This document shows positions 5,438 to 12,244 of a stretch of 19,441 nt of DNA, in pieces. Made by a program: the position numbers and the translations under genes. Within the stretch, counting starts at the first letter, position 1; every line of letters begins with the position of its first letter. The notes under the pieces were generated by a model. The model did not search any database. It was not told the origin of the DNA and saw only the letters and a list, made by a program, of their open reading frames with translations. The stretch comes from a bacterium (GTDB taxonomy: Bacteria > Patescibacteriota > Patescibacteriia > Patescibacteriales > JAKAJF01): assembly GCA_021813875.1 (NCBI GenBank), contig JAKAJF010000005.1, forward strand, positions 1 to 19,441, in the 5' to 3' direction.

Positions 5438-6163
5438 TTAAATGAAAGTGACGGCCGCGAAAGCGAAGGCGGCGCCCAAGACAGTCAGGGCGATCAATTT
5501 ATAAGAGCTTCGCTTGCTGTGGGCTTCCGGCAGGATGTCGCTCGCGCCGATATAGAGAAGGAAGCCGGCGAAAAAGCCGAGATAGAGGACCAGGAAATGT
5601 GGGGAGATTCTTACGAACAGGGTCGAGGCCGCGCCCAGGATGGGAGCGACCGCGTCCAGGAGTAAAAATCTTTTGGAGCGCTTGTCGGAGTTATGGTTGG
5701 TGATCATGAAGGCCACCGTATTCATGCCGTCGGTAAAGTCGTGGGCGATGACCGCTATGGCGACGATGATGCCGATCGAGGCGCTTACTTGGAAGCCGAG
5801 GCCGATGCCGACCCCGTCCATAAAGCTGTGGCCGGCCAGGGCCAGGGCGGAGAGTACGCCGACATGGGGATGCTTATGTTCGGCGTAATCATGTTCGTGG
5901 GCGCAATGGATCAGGATGGTCTTTTCCAGGACATGGAAGATTAGGAAGCCCAAGACCAGGGAGATCATAATCGGAGCGGTCTTAAAATTATGAGTCCTGA
6001 TCTGCTCGATGATCTCCGGAAAAATGTCGAAGCCCACCACGCCCAGAAGCACGCCGGCGGCGAACGCCATGATGCCGCTCAATTGATTCTTGAACCTGAG
6101 GGCGAACAACCCTCCCAGGAAGGTGGAAAAGAAAGTTAAGACGGAAAGCAGGATGACCCACAT
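5438..6163 (-). CDS. ZIP-family divalent metal transporter
   Basis: 241 aa from the ATG at 6163; upstream TTG or GTG starts would overlap the regulator gene. About eight hydrophobic helices and a His-rich cytoplasmic loop (HCAHEHDYAEHKHPH, about 86-100) between helices 3 and 4, typical of ZIP proteins. The metal-site motifs in helices 4 and 5 are HSFMDG (His112, Asp116) and HDFTDG (His141, Asp145), where most bacterial ZIPs have HNxPEG, so the ligand set is changed from Glu to Asp. It begins two bases after the stop of the Fur-type regulator and is surely co-transcribed with it. Likely role: import of zinc, or possibly iron or manganese, under control of its operon partner. Family sure; substrate inferred. 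Confidence 0.88.
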   Translation of the reverse strand: MWVILLSVLTFFSTFLGGLFALRFKNQLSGIMAFAAGVLLGVVGFDIFPEIIEQIRTHNFKTAPIMISLVLGFLIFHVLEKTILIHCAHEHDYAEHKHPHVGVLSALALAGHSFMDGVGIGLGFQVSASIGIIVAIAVIAHDFTDGMNTVAFMITNHNSDKRSKRFLLLDAVAPILGAASTLFVRISPHFLVLYLGFFAGFLLYIGASDILPEAHSKRSSYKLIALTVLGAAFAFAAVTFI

Positions 6164-6165
6164 AT

Positions 6166-6576
6166 TTATTTGCACTTCAGGCAAAGCCCGAAGATTTCCA
6201 AAGAATAATTAAGAATTTTGAAATCTTTATTTTTGATCGTGATTCTCTTTAAAAGATTCTTTTCCGGCTCAAGGCATTCGATCCTCCGGCACTTCAGGCA
6301 GACGAGATGGTGATGCCGCTTTTTGGGAATCTCGAAATACCTTGTTTTCCCGAGCTGGATCTCCTCAATGATCTTCTCTCCGGCAAGAAATTCCAGTTCA
6401 CGATAGACGGTGGTCTTGTTGACGGCCATCTTTTTCAACAAAAACATCTTCCGCAGATCGGCGGATGACAGGGGCCTGTCGCTCGAGATAAAAAGCTCCA
6501 GGATGAGCCGGCGTGCCTTCGTCGAACGGTGACCGCGGCCCCTTAATTTTTCTAAGATTTTTCCGGCGCCTTCCAT
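6166..6576 (-). CDS. Fur-family metalloregulator, probably Zur-like
   Basis: 136 aa. N-terminal winged helix (about 5-80) with the family signature KTTVYRELEFL (54-64). The C-terminal metal and dimerisation domain has HHH at 88-90 and two CxxC pairs, Cys93/Cys96 and Cys132/Cys135, forming the structural zinc site. Two ATGs are possible; the second (6576) is chosen because the -10 box ends one base before the first ATG and predicts transcription starting at the second. The gene is therefore probably leaderless. Its promoter spacer is filled by a perfect palindrome, suggesting autoregulation, and the next gene is a ZIP metal importer. The zinc specificity is inferred from that partner; iron or manganese sensing is not excluded. 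Confidence 0.88.
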   Translation of the reverse strand: MEGAGKILEKLRGRGHRSTKARRLILELFISSDRPLSSADLRKMFLLKKMAVNKTTVYRELEFLAGEKIIEEIQLGKTRYFEIPKKRHHHLVCLKCRRIECLEPEKNLLKRITIKNKDFKILNYSLEIFGLCLKCK

Positions 6577-6582
6577 GACCAT

Positions 6583-6612
6583 ATCTTAATGCAACTGAGT
6601 TGCATTTGTCAA
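6583..6612 (-). promoter_or_regulatory. promoter and Fur-type operator of the regulator-ZIP operon
   Basis: -35 TTGACA (6607-6612), 18-bp spacer, -10 TAAGAT (6583-6588). The spacer is almost exactly a perfect 9-1-9 palindrome, AATGCAACTGAGTTGCATT (6588-6606), whose core has the 7-1-7 form typical of Fur-family boxes. A bound dimer would block both promoter boxes. Confidence 0.8.
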
Positions 6613-6632
6613 TCGAGCCTCTCTTCCCGTCT

Positions 6633-6791
6633 TCATGACTTGAACGCGAAAGCCATCAATACGATGGTTAAGGCGTTAAGAACGACCAATATTGCGGCCG
6701 TTTGCGCTTTTGTCGCCAGCGGATGCATCAAAATATAGATCGTATAGATCGTCGCCACCATCGCCGCGCCGAGAAAGTTTCCTCTTATCAT
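6633..6791 (-). CDS. 52-aa two-helix membrane protein
   Basis: 52 aa. Helices at about 5-24 (FLGAAMVATIYTIYILMHPL) and 30-50 (AAILVVLNALTIVLMAFAF), short basic N-terminus. The ATG at 6791 is preferred; a longer reading runs into a GC-rich non-coding stretch and the promoter. No SD is visible (upstream is A-rich). An extended -10 box (TGGTATAAT, about 6843-6851) lies about 45 bases upstream. No recognised family. It is separated from the Fur-type regulator by the latter's own promoter. Confidence 0.55.
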   Translation of the reverse strand: MIRGNFLGAAMVATIYTIYILMHPLATKAQTAAILVVLNALTIVLMAFAFKS

Positions 6792-6842
6792 GTTTGTTTT
6801 TTTAATTTTTTTAAAAAGATTAGACCATCGACCTTTAAAATA

Positions 6843-6851
6843 ATTATACCA
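6843..6851 (-). promoter_or_regulatory. extended -10 promoter for the 52-aa gene
   Basis: TGGTATAAT on the minus strand with no good -35 match; predicted start near 6836. Confidence 0.45.
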
Positions 6852-6961
6852 TATAACTCTTAGCTTTGATTGAGGCTGCTCCCTGCGACGCCCCACTCCT
6901 CCGCGCCGATTCGCTCCTGCCCTGTCCGAGCCCCACATCCATTTCTATAAACAAATCTATA
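6852..6961. other. non-coding GC-rich stretch
   Basis: No convincing gene on either strand. The segment 6868-6940 is strongly GC-rich for this window, then changes abruptly to A-rich DNA with a tandem TCTATAAACAAA doublet (about 6943-6967). Confidence 0.4.
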
Positions 6962-6988
6962 AACAAAAACAAACCCGTAATTGGGTTT
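6962..6988 (-). terminator. terminator after the tRNA-Asp 3' fragment
   Basis: AAACCC (6971-6976) and GGGTTT (6983-6988) with loop of six, followed on the minus strand by GTTTTTGTTT. Confidence 0.6.
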
Positions 6989-6994
6989 ATTTAT

Positions 6995-7014
6995 TTGCGG
7001 AGTGAACGGGGCTC
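6995..7014 (-). repeat. duplicate of the tRNA-Asp 3' end
   Basis: TTGCGGAGTGAACGGGGCTC occurs here and again at 7142-7161, where it is the 3' end of tRNA-Asp plus three flanking bases. The copies are in the same orientation, 147 bp apart. The rest of the tRNA is absent here. Confidence 0.85.
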
Positions 7015-7031
7015 ACCACCCTGGCTCGGCG

Positions 7032-7095
7032 GTCTGCTCGACGCAGACATCGCCTCGCCTTTCTCGCCCCGACGCGCGCCAAGCAGTTGGCGCGC
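7032..7095. other. two strong hairpins between tRNA-Asp and its 3' duplicate
   Basis: GTCTGC/GCAGAC (7032-7037 with 7043-7048) and a 9-bp GCGCGCCAA/TTGGCGCGC stem (7074-7082 with 7087-7095). GC-rich, no U tract, no convincing ORF. Confidence 0.55.
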
Positions 7096-7104
7096 TTTCA
7101 TCAG

Positions 7105-7140
7105 ACAAAAAATAAAACACCCTTCTTTGGGTGTTTTATT
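7105..7140 (-). terminator. terminator of tRNA-Asp
   Basis: Perfect 12-bp stem AATAAAACACCC (7111-7122) and GGGTGTTTTATT (7129-7140), then TTTTTTG on the minus strand, right after the tRNA. Confidence 0.85.
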
Positions 7141-7144
7141 TTTG

Positions 7145-7218
7145 CGGAGTGAACGGGGCTCGAACCCGCGACCTCTGCCGTGACAGGGCAGCGCTCTAAC
7201 CAACTGAGCTACCACTCC
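7145..7218 (-). tRNA. tRNA-Asp (anticodon GUC)
   Basis: 74 nt. Acceptor GGAGTGG pairs with TCACTCC (one G-U), anticodon stem CTGCC/GGCAG encloses CTGTCAC with anticodon GTC, T loop TTCGAGC, and discriminator G73, which is an aspartate identity base. CCA not encoded. Confidence 0.96.
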
Positions 7219-7223
7219 ATTTC

Positions 7224-7253
7224 AAAAAAATAAATAGCCTTGCTCGGACTATT
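7224..7253 (-). terminator. terminator of the deacetylase operon
   Basis: AATAG-CC and GG-CTATT arms (7233-7239 with 7246-7253, one bulge), then TTATTTTTTT on the minus strand; 22 bases after the stop at 7275. Confidence 0.65.
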
Positions 7254-7274
7254 GCTGACACTATAACAACATCT

Positions 7275-8120
7275 TTACCTTTCGTCAACTCTGGACAAAA
7301 GCCTAACCTTCTTCCTGGCCAATCGGGAATCCTGGAAGTTCATGCCCTCGACCACTCTCAAGCGATACAAGGTCAGGGGATAGTTGAGGCTGGCAAATCC
7401 CGAACGGGTCACCACGGCGTAATCATAACCCGCCGCCGATACTTCCCGGACCGCCTGGGCGGAATAGCTGCCGTAAGGATAACTGAAGCTTACGATCGGG
7501 CTGCCTAATTGCTTTTCCAGGATCTTCTTACTGCCCACGACCTCTTTCCTTAATTTTTGGGCCGGCAGACCGGCGAGGCCGAAATGAGAAACGGTGTGGG
7601 AACCGACCTCAAAGACGCCGGAAGACATCTCTTTGAGTTCCTTCAAGCTCAAGTACCCGGACGCACCCACCCGGCTCGAAATCATGAACACCACTCCTCG
7701 CATACCCCTCTTTTTCAATTCCGGCAAAGCATAAAGGAAATTATCTTCATAGCCATCGTCGAAAGTGAGGATAATAGGCTTTGGCGGCAGCTGGCCGGCC
7801 CTTAAATCCTTAAAGGTGATGGTATGAAATCCCAGCCGTTTGAGCTCATCGAGCTGGCGAGCGAAGAATCGCGGAGTGACGGACAGGTTCACCCCGACCG
7901 GATCCTTAAGGTCTTTATAGACCCTGATGTGATGGTACATCAGGATCGGCAGGATTAAAGGATCTTTGGAGCTTTTCTCAAAGGGGATGGCGGCGGGAAC
8001 TACGTTGGCCGCGCCCTCAATCCGCCCCCTGCTATAAGAAAGATCCAGGGCGCGGGCGGGCAGGATCGTCAAGGAAAAGAGGCCAAAGAAGATGAGGGCG
8101 AGGAGAAATTTATTTTTCAT
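7275..8120 (-). CDS. secreted polysaccharide deacetylase (CE4/NodB domain)
   Basis: 281 aa. Signal peptide at about 1-24 (FLLALIFFGLFSLTIL, then PARA). NodB homology domain about 57-260: LPILMYHHI (57-65) is the entry strand of PgaB/IcaB-like enzymes, motif 1 is TFDDGY (119-124) with catalytic and metal Asp121/Asp122, motif 2 is SHTVSH with His175/His179, and motif 3 is SYPYG (213-217). All core residues are present, so an active zinc deacetylase acting on cell-surface N-acetylated glycans is likely. Last gene of a four-gene operon; its ATG overlaps the SpoU gene by 11 bases, implying coupled translation. The exact substrate (peptidoglycan or exopolysaccharide) cannot be told. Confidence 0.92.
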   Translation of the reverse strand: MKNKFLLALIFFGLFSLTILPARALDLSYSRGRIEGAANVVPAAIPFEKSSKDPLILPILMYHHIRVYKDLKDPVGVNLSVTPRFFARQLDELKRLGFHTITFKDLRAGQLPPKPIILTFDDGYEDNFLYALPELKKRGMRGVVFMISSRVGASGYLSLKELKEMSSGVFEVGSHTVSHFGLAGLPAQKLRKEVVGSKKILEKQLGSPIVSFSYPYGSYSAQAVREVSAAGYDYAVVTRSGFASLNYPLTLYRLRVVEGMNFQDSRLARKKVRLLSRVDER

Positions 8121-8889
8121 GTCTTTGTCTTAAGGCTTCGAATAAGATGATGGCTAAGCTGACGGAAACGTTTAAAGAATCGATGAGGCCCCGCATCTCT
8201 ATCTTGACCCTTTCCTCGGCCGCCTCGAGCCAGGTTTCGCTCAGCCCCTTGTCTTCCGCGCCCATGACGATGGCCGCCGGACCAGAGAAATCGGCAGAGA
8301 CATAGGTCTTGTCGCCGGCGGGGGTGGTGGCGAAAATTTTAATCTTTCTCTCCTTGAGCCAGGCGATGGTCTCTTGATCGCCAGCAAGGGCGATCTGGTT
8401 GGTAAAGACCGTCCCTTGGCTCGAACGGATGGCGTTCGGGTTATAGATTTCCGTCTTGCCGGTGACGATGATCCCGTCGGCGCCGGCCGCATCGGCGCTG
8501 CGTAAAACAGCTCCCAAATTCCCCGGCTTCTCGACGCCTTCTAAGACGATCAATAAGGGATTCTTCCCGAGCTTCAAGTCTCGCAGGCCCTTCAGGAGAG
8601 GCCTGGCCAGGGCCAGGAAGCCGTCAGGATTTTCTCGATAAGAAATTTTCCTGAAAACAGCCGGCGAGACCGAGAAAATGAGGTTTTTCTCAAGAGCCGG
8701 AACTTCTCCCTCGGCCAGCTCCGGGCAATAAAAAAAAGTCTCGAGCTTCAAGCCGGCCTTCAGGGCCAGACCGATCTCCCGTTCGCCCTCGATCAGGACC
8801 AGGTTCTCTTTTTTCCGGTTGCGAGCTTCGCGGAGCTTCAAGACCTGCTTGATCTTGGGATTGTCCAGGCTGGTGATCCTTTCTTTCAT
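8110..8889 (-). CDS. SpoU/TrmH-family RNA 2'-O-methyltransferase
   Basis: 259 aa. N-terminal substrate-binding domain (about 1-95, with SLDNPKIKQVLKLREARNR split as SLDNPKIK, QVLKLREARNR). The SPOUT domain carries the three family motifs: EKPGNLGAVLRSADA (120-134, with Asn124 and Arg130), IVMGAEDKGLS in the middle, and SLNVSVSLAIILFEALRQR at the C-terminus, which form the knotted S-adenosylmethionine site. Closest in layout to RlmB/TsnR-type 23S rRNA methyltransferases. The ATG lies two bases after the stop of the YibE/F gene (TAA-AT-ATG) and no SD is evident. Housekeeping RNA modification enzyme riding in an envelope operon; the target nucleotide is unknown. Confidence 0.9.
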   Translation of the reverse strand: MKERITSLDNPKIKQVLKLREARNRKKENLVLIEGEREIGLALKAGLKLETFFYCPELAEGEVPALEKNLIFSVSPAVFRKISYRENPDGFLALARPLLKGLRDLKLGKNPLLIVLEGVEKPGNLGAVLRSADAAGADGIIVTGKTEIYNPNAIRSSQGTVFTNQIALAGDQETIAWLKERKIKIFATTPAGDKTYVSADFSGPAAIVMGAEDKGLSETWLEAAEERVKIEMRGLIDSLNVSVSLAIILFEALRQRHEK

Positions 8890-8891
8890 AT

Positions 8892-9989
8892 TTAATTCTT
8901 GACCTCTACCCAGACCGCCAGAAGCGTGGAGATGGGTACGGCCAGGACCAGGCCGACCGAACCGGCCAAAGTCCTCACTATCTCCGTGGCCAAAGATTCA
9001 TTATTGACGGCCTGCCAAGAGCTTGAAAAGGCGCTCTGGCCGCTCAAGAAGAGGATCAGGAGAGGCAAGGATGCGCCCGCGTAAGCGAGGAAGAGCGTGT
9101 TGGTCATGGAGCTGATATGGGAAAGGCCGACGCTATAGGCCTTCTTATAAATCTGCCTCCTGGTCTGGCTCTTGTCGGCCGCGTAGATCTCTTCGACCGC
9201 GGCGATCTGGGAGATGACTACGTCATCCAGGACTCCCAAGGCGCCGATGATGATGCCCGCCAACAACAAGCCTTTGAAATCGATGATGCCGCCGCCGAAA
9301 GAGGTCAAAAAGCCGGCTTCCTCGCTGGAGAGGCCGGAGAGTTTGGCCAGGTCCACGAAGTACCAGGAGAGCACCAAGGTCAGGACCAGGCTGACAAAGA
9401 TGCTGGCCACGGCCACGTGCGACCTCTTATTGAACCCTTCCGTCACATAGATGACGGTCAGGAGGATGAGAAAGGAACCTATCAGGGTCACGATGATGGG
9501 GTCGGATCCGTCCATGATCTGCGGCAGGATGTATTTCATGATGACAAAAAAACTTGCCACCAAGGAGACAGCCGCTCTCAGACCTTTGGTCCGGCCGACG
9601 ACCAGGAGCGTCAGGATAAAAACGATGAACAACCATTCTATGCTGTCGGTGCGGACATAATCCTGGATGAAATACTTGACGTTCCCCTTGTCGTCAAAGC
9701 TGGCCTCGACCGAAACTTTGTCTCCGACCTGATAGACATTCTTAGAATCACCCTCCTGCTGAGAGGAATCCCAGGTGATGATCTTGTCCTTATAAGCTCC
9801 TTCGAGGCCCTTGAGTTCGAGTACCTGGGCCGGCACGGTGGTGCCGTCAGGCGTAGTGACGATCTTGCTGTCCAGGATGTTGGTGACTCGGGCGGGAAAA
9901 ACTTTCTCCGGCAGTCCGTCGCTATTATCCGCCCTGGCCCACCCCAACGGCGCCAAGATCAAGAATAAAATTATGAGAAAGTTTTTCAT
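8892..9989 (-). CDS. YibE/F-like integral membrane protein
   Basis: 365 aa. Signal peptide or first helix at 1-20, then an extracytoplasmic beta-rich domain (about 25-115, with QVGDKVSVEASFDDKGNVKY split as QVGDKVSVEA, SFDDKGNVKY), then seven or so helices. GALGVLDDVVISQIAAVEEI (about 246-265) and GLSHISSMTNTLFLAYAGASL (about 290-310, written GLSHISS, MTNTLFLAYAGASL) are the signature stretches of the YibE/F family (PF07907). Function of the family is not established; transport is often assumed. It starts two bases after the thiol-redox gene and ends two bases before the SpoU gene, so it belongs to the same operon. Confidence 0.88.
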   Translation of the reverse strand: MKNFLIILFLILAPLGWARADNSDGLPEKVFPARVTNILDSKIVTTPDGTTVPAQVLELKGLEGAYKDKIITWDSSQQEGDSKNVYQVGDKVSVEASFDDKGNVKYFIQDYVRTDSIEWLFIVFILTLLVVGRTKGLRAAVSLVASFFVIMKYILPQIMDGSDPIIVTLIGSFLILLTVIYVTEGFNKRSHVAVASIFVSLVLTLVLSWYFVDLAKLSGLSSEEAGFLTSFGGGIIDFKGLLLAGIIIGALGVLDDVVISQIAAVEEIYAADKSQTRRQIYKKAYSVGLSHISSMTNTLFLAYAGASLPLLILFLSGQSAFSSSWQAVNNESLATEIVRTLAGSVGLVLAVPISTLLAVWVEVKN

Positions 9990-9991
9990 AT

Positions 9992-11188
9992 CTATCCCAG
10001 CATAAGCAAGGCCGGTTTAAAAAGCAAGAGTACGCCGATCACGACCATTATCGAGCCGCCGATCAGGCCGACCCAGCGGATGATCTGCGGATTGATGGCC
10101 TTCATCTTAAAGGTCCAAAGAGCCATGGACAGGATGACTATCTGGTTCAAGACAAAAACGAAGACATATAACAAGAGGTAGGCATAGTGCTGCCAGGCCG
10201 GTAGACCGGCCAAGGCGAGGATCTGGGTATAGACGGCCGGTAGACCGGCGCTGCAGATAAGCTCGAAGAAATTCACCGAGACGGCCAGGGCCGCCACTCC
10301 CAGGAGCGCGAACCAGAGCTTCTGTTCGGCGACGATCTTCTTAACCCGGCCGAAGATCTCTTTCCTTTTGTCCTCTTCGACGACCTCGCAGGTCCTTTCT
10401 TTCTTCCAGTGCTCTTTCAGATTATAAAAGCCGGCGTAGAGGGCCGCCAGGGCGATCAGAATCCTGATCCAATTGACAAAGCCGAGGAACAAGAGGAAAT
10501 TCAGCCAGGCGGTCAGGACCAGGAAGTAAAAGACGGCCGAAGCCAGGATGAAGGTCGACCCCAAGATGAACAATTTCTTTCTCTGTTCCATCCCCATGAG
10601 CAGACTGATCAGGAACAATAGGACCCAAAGAGCGCAGGGATTGAAACCGTCCAGACCGCCGATGATGACCGTAAGCAGAGGCAGGGAGGTCTTTTTGATA
10701 TTTACTTCCCCCAACAGGGGCAGCTTCATCTTTTCCGGAACATTCCGGTCGGCCGCGGACACGCCGGCGACCTGTTTATGTTCCAAAAAATCTTTGACCG
10801 CGTCTCGGCCGGGAGCGGCGGCATACTGGATAATGGCATCCTTAATCTCTTCGCCGGTGGTCTGATCATCCAGATAGCCGGTGATCTGCTTGTCGCCGAC
10901 CACCGTCACCGGCACGCCTCTGATGTCCCAACCCATGGCCTCGCCCAGCTGCGCGAGCAAGTTGCCGTTGTCCGGGTTGTGCCAGACTTCGTAAGGATGG
11001 AGCTGGACATGGTGTTCGGCCAGCCAGCCGTCCTGCTGGAGTTCTTGAAACAATCTCTCTTCCTTGGCGCAATGAGGACAGCCTTGGCCATAAAAAAAAT
11101 ACACGTCCACCGTCTGGGGGGCGGCTAAGGCCGGAGAGACCGAGAATAAAAAGATCGCCAAAAGTATGGTTTTGAAAATTTTAAACAT
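9992..11188 (-). CDS. thioredoxin-like and DsbD/CcdA-like membrane redox fusion protein
   Basis: 398 aa. Signal peptide about 1-22. A thioredoxin-fold domain (about 25-125) has the redox motif GCPHC (Cys37, Cys40), close to DsbA/glutaredoxin motifs, and the cis-proline in GVPV (91-94). A C-terminal membrane domain (about 168-395, six to eight helices) carries two single membrane cysteines in GFNPCALW (Cys185) and ELICSAGLP (Cys312), the DsbD/CcdA-type pair that passes electrons across the membrane. The protein therefore probably carries cytoplasmic electrons, for example from thioredoxin, to an outward-facing CPHC domain. Cys267 in a loop is extra. First gene of the operon; its -10 box is six bases from the ATG and a perfect palindrome covers the -35 region. 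Confidence 0.88.
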   Translation of the reverse strand: MFKIFKTILLAIFLFSVSPALAAPQTVDVYFFYGQGCPHCAKEERLFQELQQDGWLAEHHVQLHPYEVWHNPDNGNLLAQLGEAMGWDIRGVPVTVVGDKQITGYLDDQTTGEEIKDAIIQYAAAPGRDAVKDFLEHKQVAGVSAADRNVPEKMKLPLLGEVNIKKTSLPLLTVIIGGLDGFNPCALWVLLFLISLLMGMEQRKKLFILGSTFILASAVFYFLVLTAWLNFLLFLGFVNWIRILIALAALYAGFYNLKEHWKKERTCEVVEEDKRKEIFGRVKKIVAEQKLWFALLGVAALAVSVNFFELICSAGLPAVYTQILALAGLPAWQHYAYLLLYVFVFVLNQIVILSMALWTFKMKAINPQIIRWVGLIGGSIMVVIGVLLLFKPALLMLG

Positions 11189-11194
11189 AAAAAA

Positions 11195-11227
11195 ATTTTA
11201 ATGGCTCATGTCTTATTGTAACAATAA
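11195..11227 (-). promoter_or_regulatory. promoter with 7-1-7 palindrome upstream of the redox-envelope operon
   Basis: TTATTGTAACAATAA (11213-11227) is a perfect 7-1-7 palindrome. The minus strand reads TTGTTA within it and, 18 bases on, TAAAAT, followed by TTTTTT and the ATG at 11188. The palindrome size and TTAT...ATAA ends resemble Fur/PerR-type boxes, which would fit a redox operon. Confidence 0.5.
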
Positions 11228-11255
11228 TAAATCCCCCTGCCAAATGGAGGGGGAT
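11224..11255 (-). terminator. terminator of the candidate structured RNA
   Basis: ATCCCCCT (11231-11238) and AGGGGGAT (11248-11255) form an 8-bp stem; on the minus strand it runs into TTATTATTGTT. It lies between the redox operon promoter and the upstream non-coding region. Confidence 0.7.
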
Positions 11256-11428
11256 CTATCAAAGAAGGGGCCTACCGGACCGACCAGAAACAACCTTACG
11301 TCAAGAATTTAAAATGGAATATACTTTTCCCTGCGCTAAAGGCTAAGAGGGAGAGTTCAGGAAGGTCTTTCCCAAGGCGCCCCTGATAGCCTGAAGAACA
11401 TTTGGAGTGGGAGAAAGTATGGTATTCC
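11225..11428 (-). ncRNA. candidate structured non-coding RNA, about 200 nt
   Basis: No convincing gene is present between 11188 and 11534. The region has its own minus-strand promoter (TTGACG, 17 bp, TATCAT at 11430-11458) and terminator (11231-11255). Three nested helices fit a rod: 11316-11321 with 11423-11428 (TATTCC/GGAATA), 11323-11331 with 11409-11418 (nine pairs with one bulge), and 11356-11361 with 11390-11395 (TTCAGG/CCTGAA). Size and rod shape recall 6S RNA, but I see no sequence motif proving it. The SRP signature was looked for and is absent. Confidence 0.45.
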
Positions 11429-11429
11429 C

Positions 11430-11458
11430 ATGATAAAGCGCTAATATTCGCCCGTCAA
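11430..11458 (-). promoter_or_regulatory. promoter of the candidate ncRNA
   Basis: -35 TTGACG (11453-11458), 17-bp spacer, -10 TATCAT (11430-11435), predicting a start near 11423, the edge of the outer RNA helix. Confidence 0.5.
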
Positions 11459-11533
11459 GTTTATAATCGGTGGGCAAATTGTGGGAAAGCCGGCCTTTCG
11501 GTGTGGATAAAAATGTGGCTAATTCCGCGATCT

Positions 11534-11890
11534 TCAACCGATGTCTTTATAATGCTTAATCCTGGCGGCTTTTCTCTTCCGATCGATGTCCACAGCCACC
11601 AGATCCAAACGGACCTCTCTCTCAGACAGTCCTTTTTCTTCCAAGATCCGTTCGACGGCCTTTTTAAGGTTGGCGAGCTTGCGGCCGTCGACGGCTTCGT
11701 CGGCCTCCCCATACTTGTCCGAGGTCCGGGTTTTGACTTCGACAAAGACGAGCGTCTCTCCCTGTTCGGCGACAATATCGATCTCTCCGTAGCCGGCCCG
11801 GAGGTTCATCTTTTTGATGGAATAGCCGGCCCGGAGCAGGAAGTCCCTGGCCAGCTCTTCGCCGAAGCGGCCGATCACTTTATTTTCCAT
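11534..11890 (-). CDS. yraN: YraN/UPF0102 family nuclease-fold protein
   Basis: 118 aa. N-terminal IGRFGEELARDFLLRAGY (6-23) and the PD-(D/E)XK-like core GEIDIVAEQGETLVFVEVK (35-53) with Glu36, Asp38, Glu51 and Lys53 give the UPF0102 family clearly. Members have a Holliday-junction-resolvase-like fold; their biological job is not settled, and in many bacteria the gene sits beside rnhB or a SpoU methyltransferase. Here it overlaps the preceding membrane-protein gene by 16 bases, so translation is coupled, and it ends a four-gene operon. Length is normal for the family. Confidence 0.92.
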   Translation of the reverse strand: MENKVIGRFGEELARDFLLRAGYSIKKMNLRAGYGEIDIVAEQGETLVFVEVKTRTSDKYGEADEAVDGRKLANLKKAVERILEEKGLSEREVRLDLVAVDIDRKRKAARIKHYKDIG

Positions 11891-12222
11891 AAAAAAAGAC
11901 GGCTTAAGAAAGCCGTTGATTCATAAAACATCAAGATGAGCGCCACCGCCACAAACAGATAAATAAGATAGACGCTCAGGAATAGCAGGGCCTCCCGTCC
12001 CCGCTTCCATCTCTCTCCCGGCCAGACATTCCTTCTTGACCAAGTGTCTTCGGCCATCGAATAGGGCAACACGAGGATCAATTCCACCAACTCCCCGAAA
12101 GAAAGAGCCTTGAGCGGCCTAAAAAGTCTTTTAAGTTTTTCAAAAGGTCTCCTGGGGACGGATCGGCAAGAAGAGACGGACAGACGACAGAAGCGGATTC
12201 CTAAGGTAATGGCCTTAAACAT
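11875..12222 (-). CDS. basic protein with a C-terminal membrane helix
   Basis: 115 aa, not recognised. The first two thirds are strongly basic (RFCRLSVSSCRSVPRRPFEKLKR, split as RFCRLSVSSCR, SVPRRPFEKLKR) with an amphipathic look. One clear hydrophobic helix (LLFLSVYLIYLFVAVALILMF, about 79-99) is near the end. A strong SD, AAAGGAGGG, precedes the ATG at 12222. It overlaps yraN by 16 bases and follows a multi-helix membrane protein at a 22-base gap. The SD and coupling argue for a real gene; it may be a lineage-specific membrane-associated factor. No function can be assigned. Confidence 0.7.
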   Translation of the reverse strand: MFKAITLGIRFCRLSVSSCRSVPRRPFEKLKRLFRPLKALSFGELVELILVLPYSMAEDTWSRRNVWPGERWKRGREALLFLSVYLIYLFVAVALILMFYESTAFLSRLFLWKIK

Positions 12223-12244
12223 GTTTCCCTCCTTTGAAAGGAAT

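Noticed and set aside
6943..6967. Tandem TCTATAAACAAA doublet as a CRISPR or satellite
   Set aside because: Only two short copies in A-rich DNA.
6991..7215. Open frame through tRNA-Asp and its 3' duplicate
   Set aside because: It is the translated tRNA, terminator and hairpins; the repeated peptide comes from the duplicated tRNA end.
10198..10252. Repeated GGCCGGTAGACCGGC
   Set aside because: Both copies encode AGLP in the same gene, so amino acid similarity explains them.
11502..11510. Perfect DnaA box (TTATCCACA on minus) as a sign of an origin
   Set aside because: Only one perfect box, no cluster, no dnaA or dnaN nearby; a near-match at 16720-16728 is also isolated.
11343..11537. 64-codon minus-strand frame after yraN
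   Set aside because: TTG start, no SD, unremarkable composition, and it runs through the promoter and helices of the candidate RNA; probably chance.
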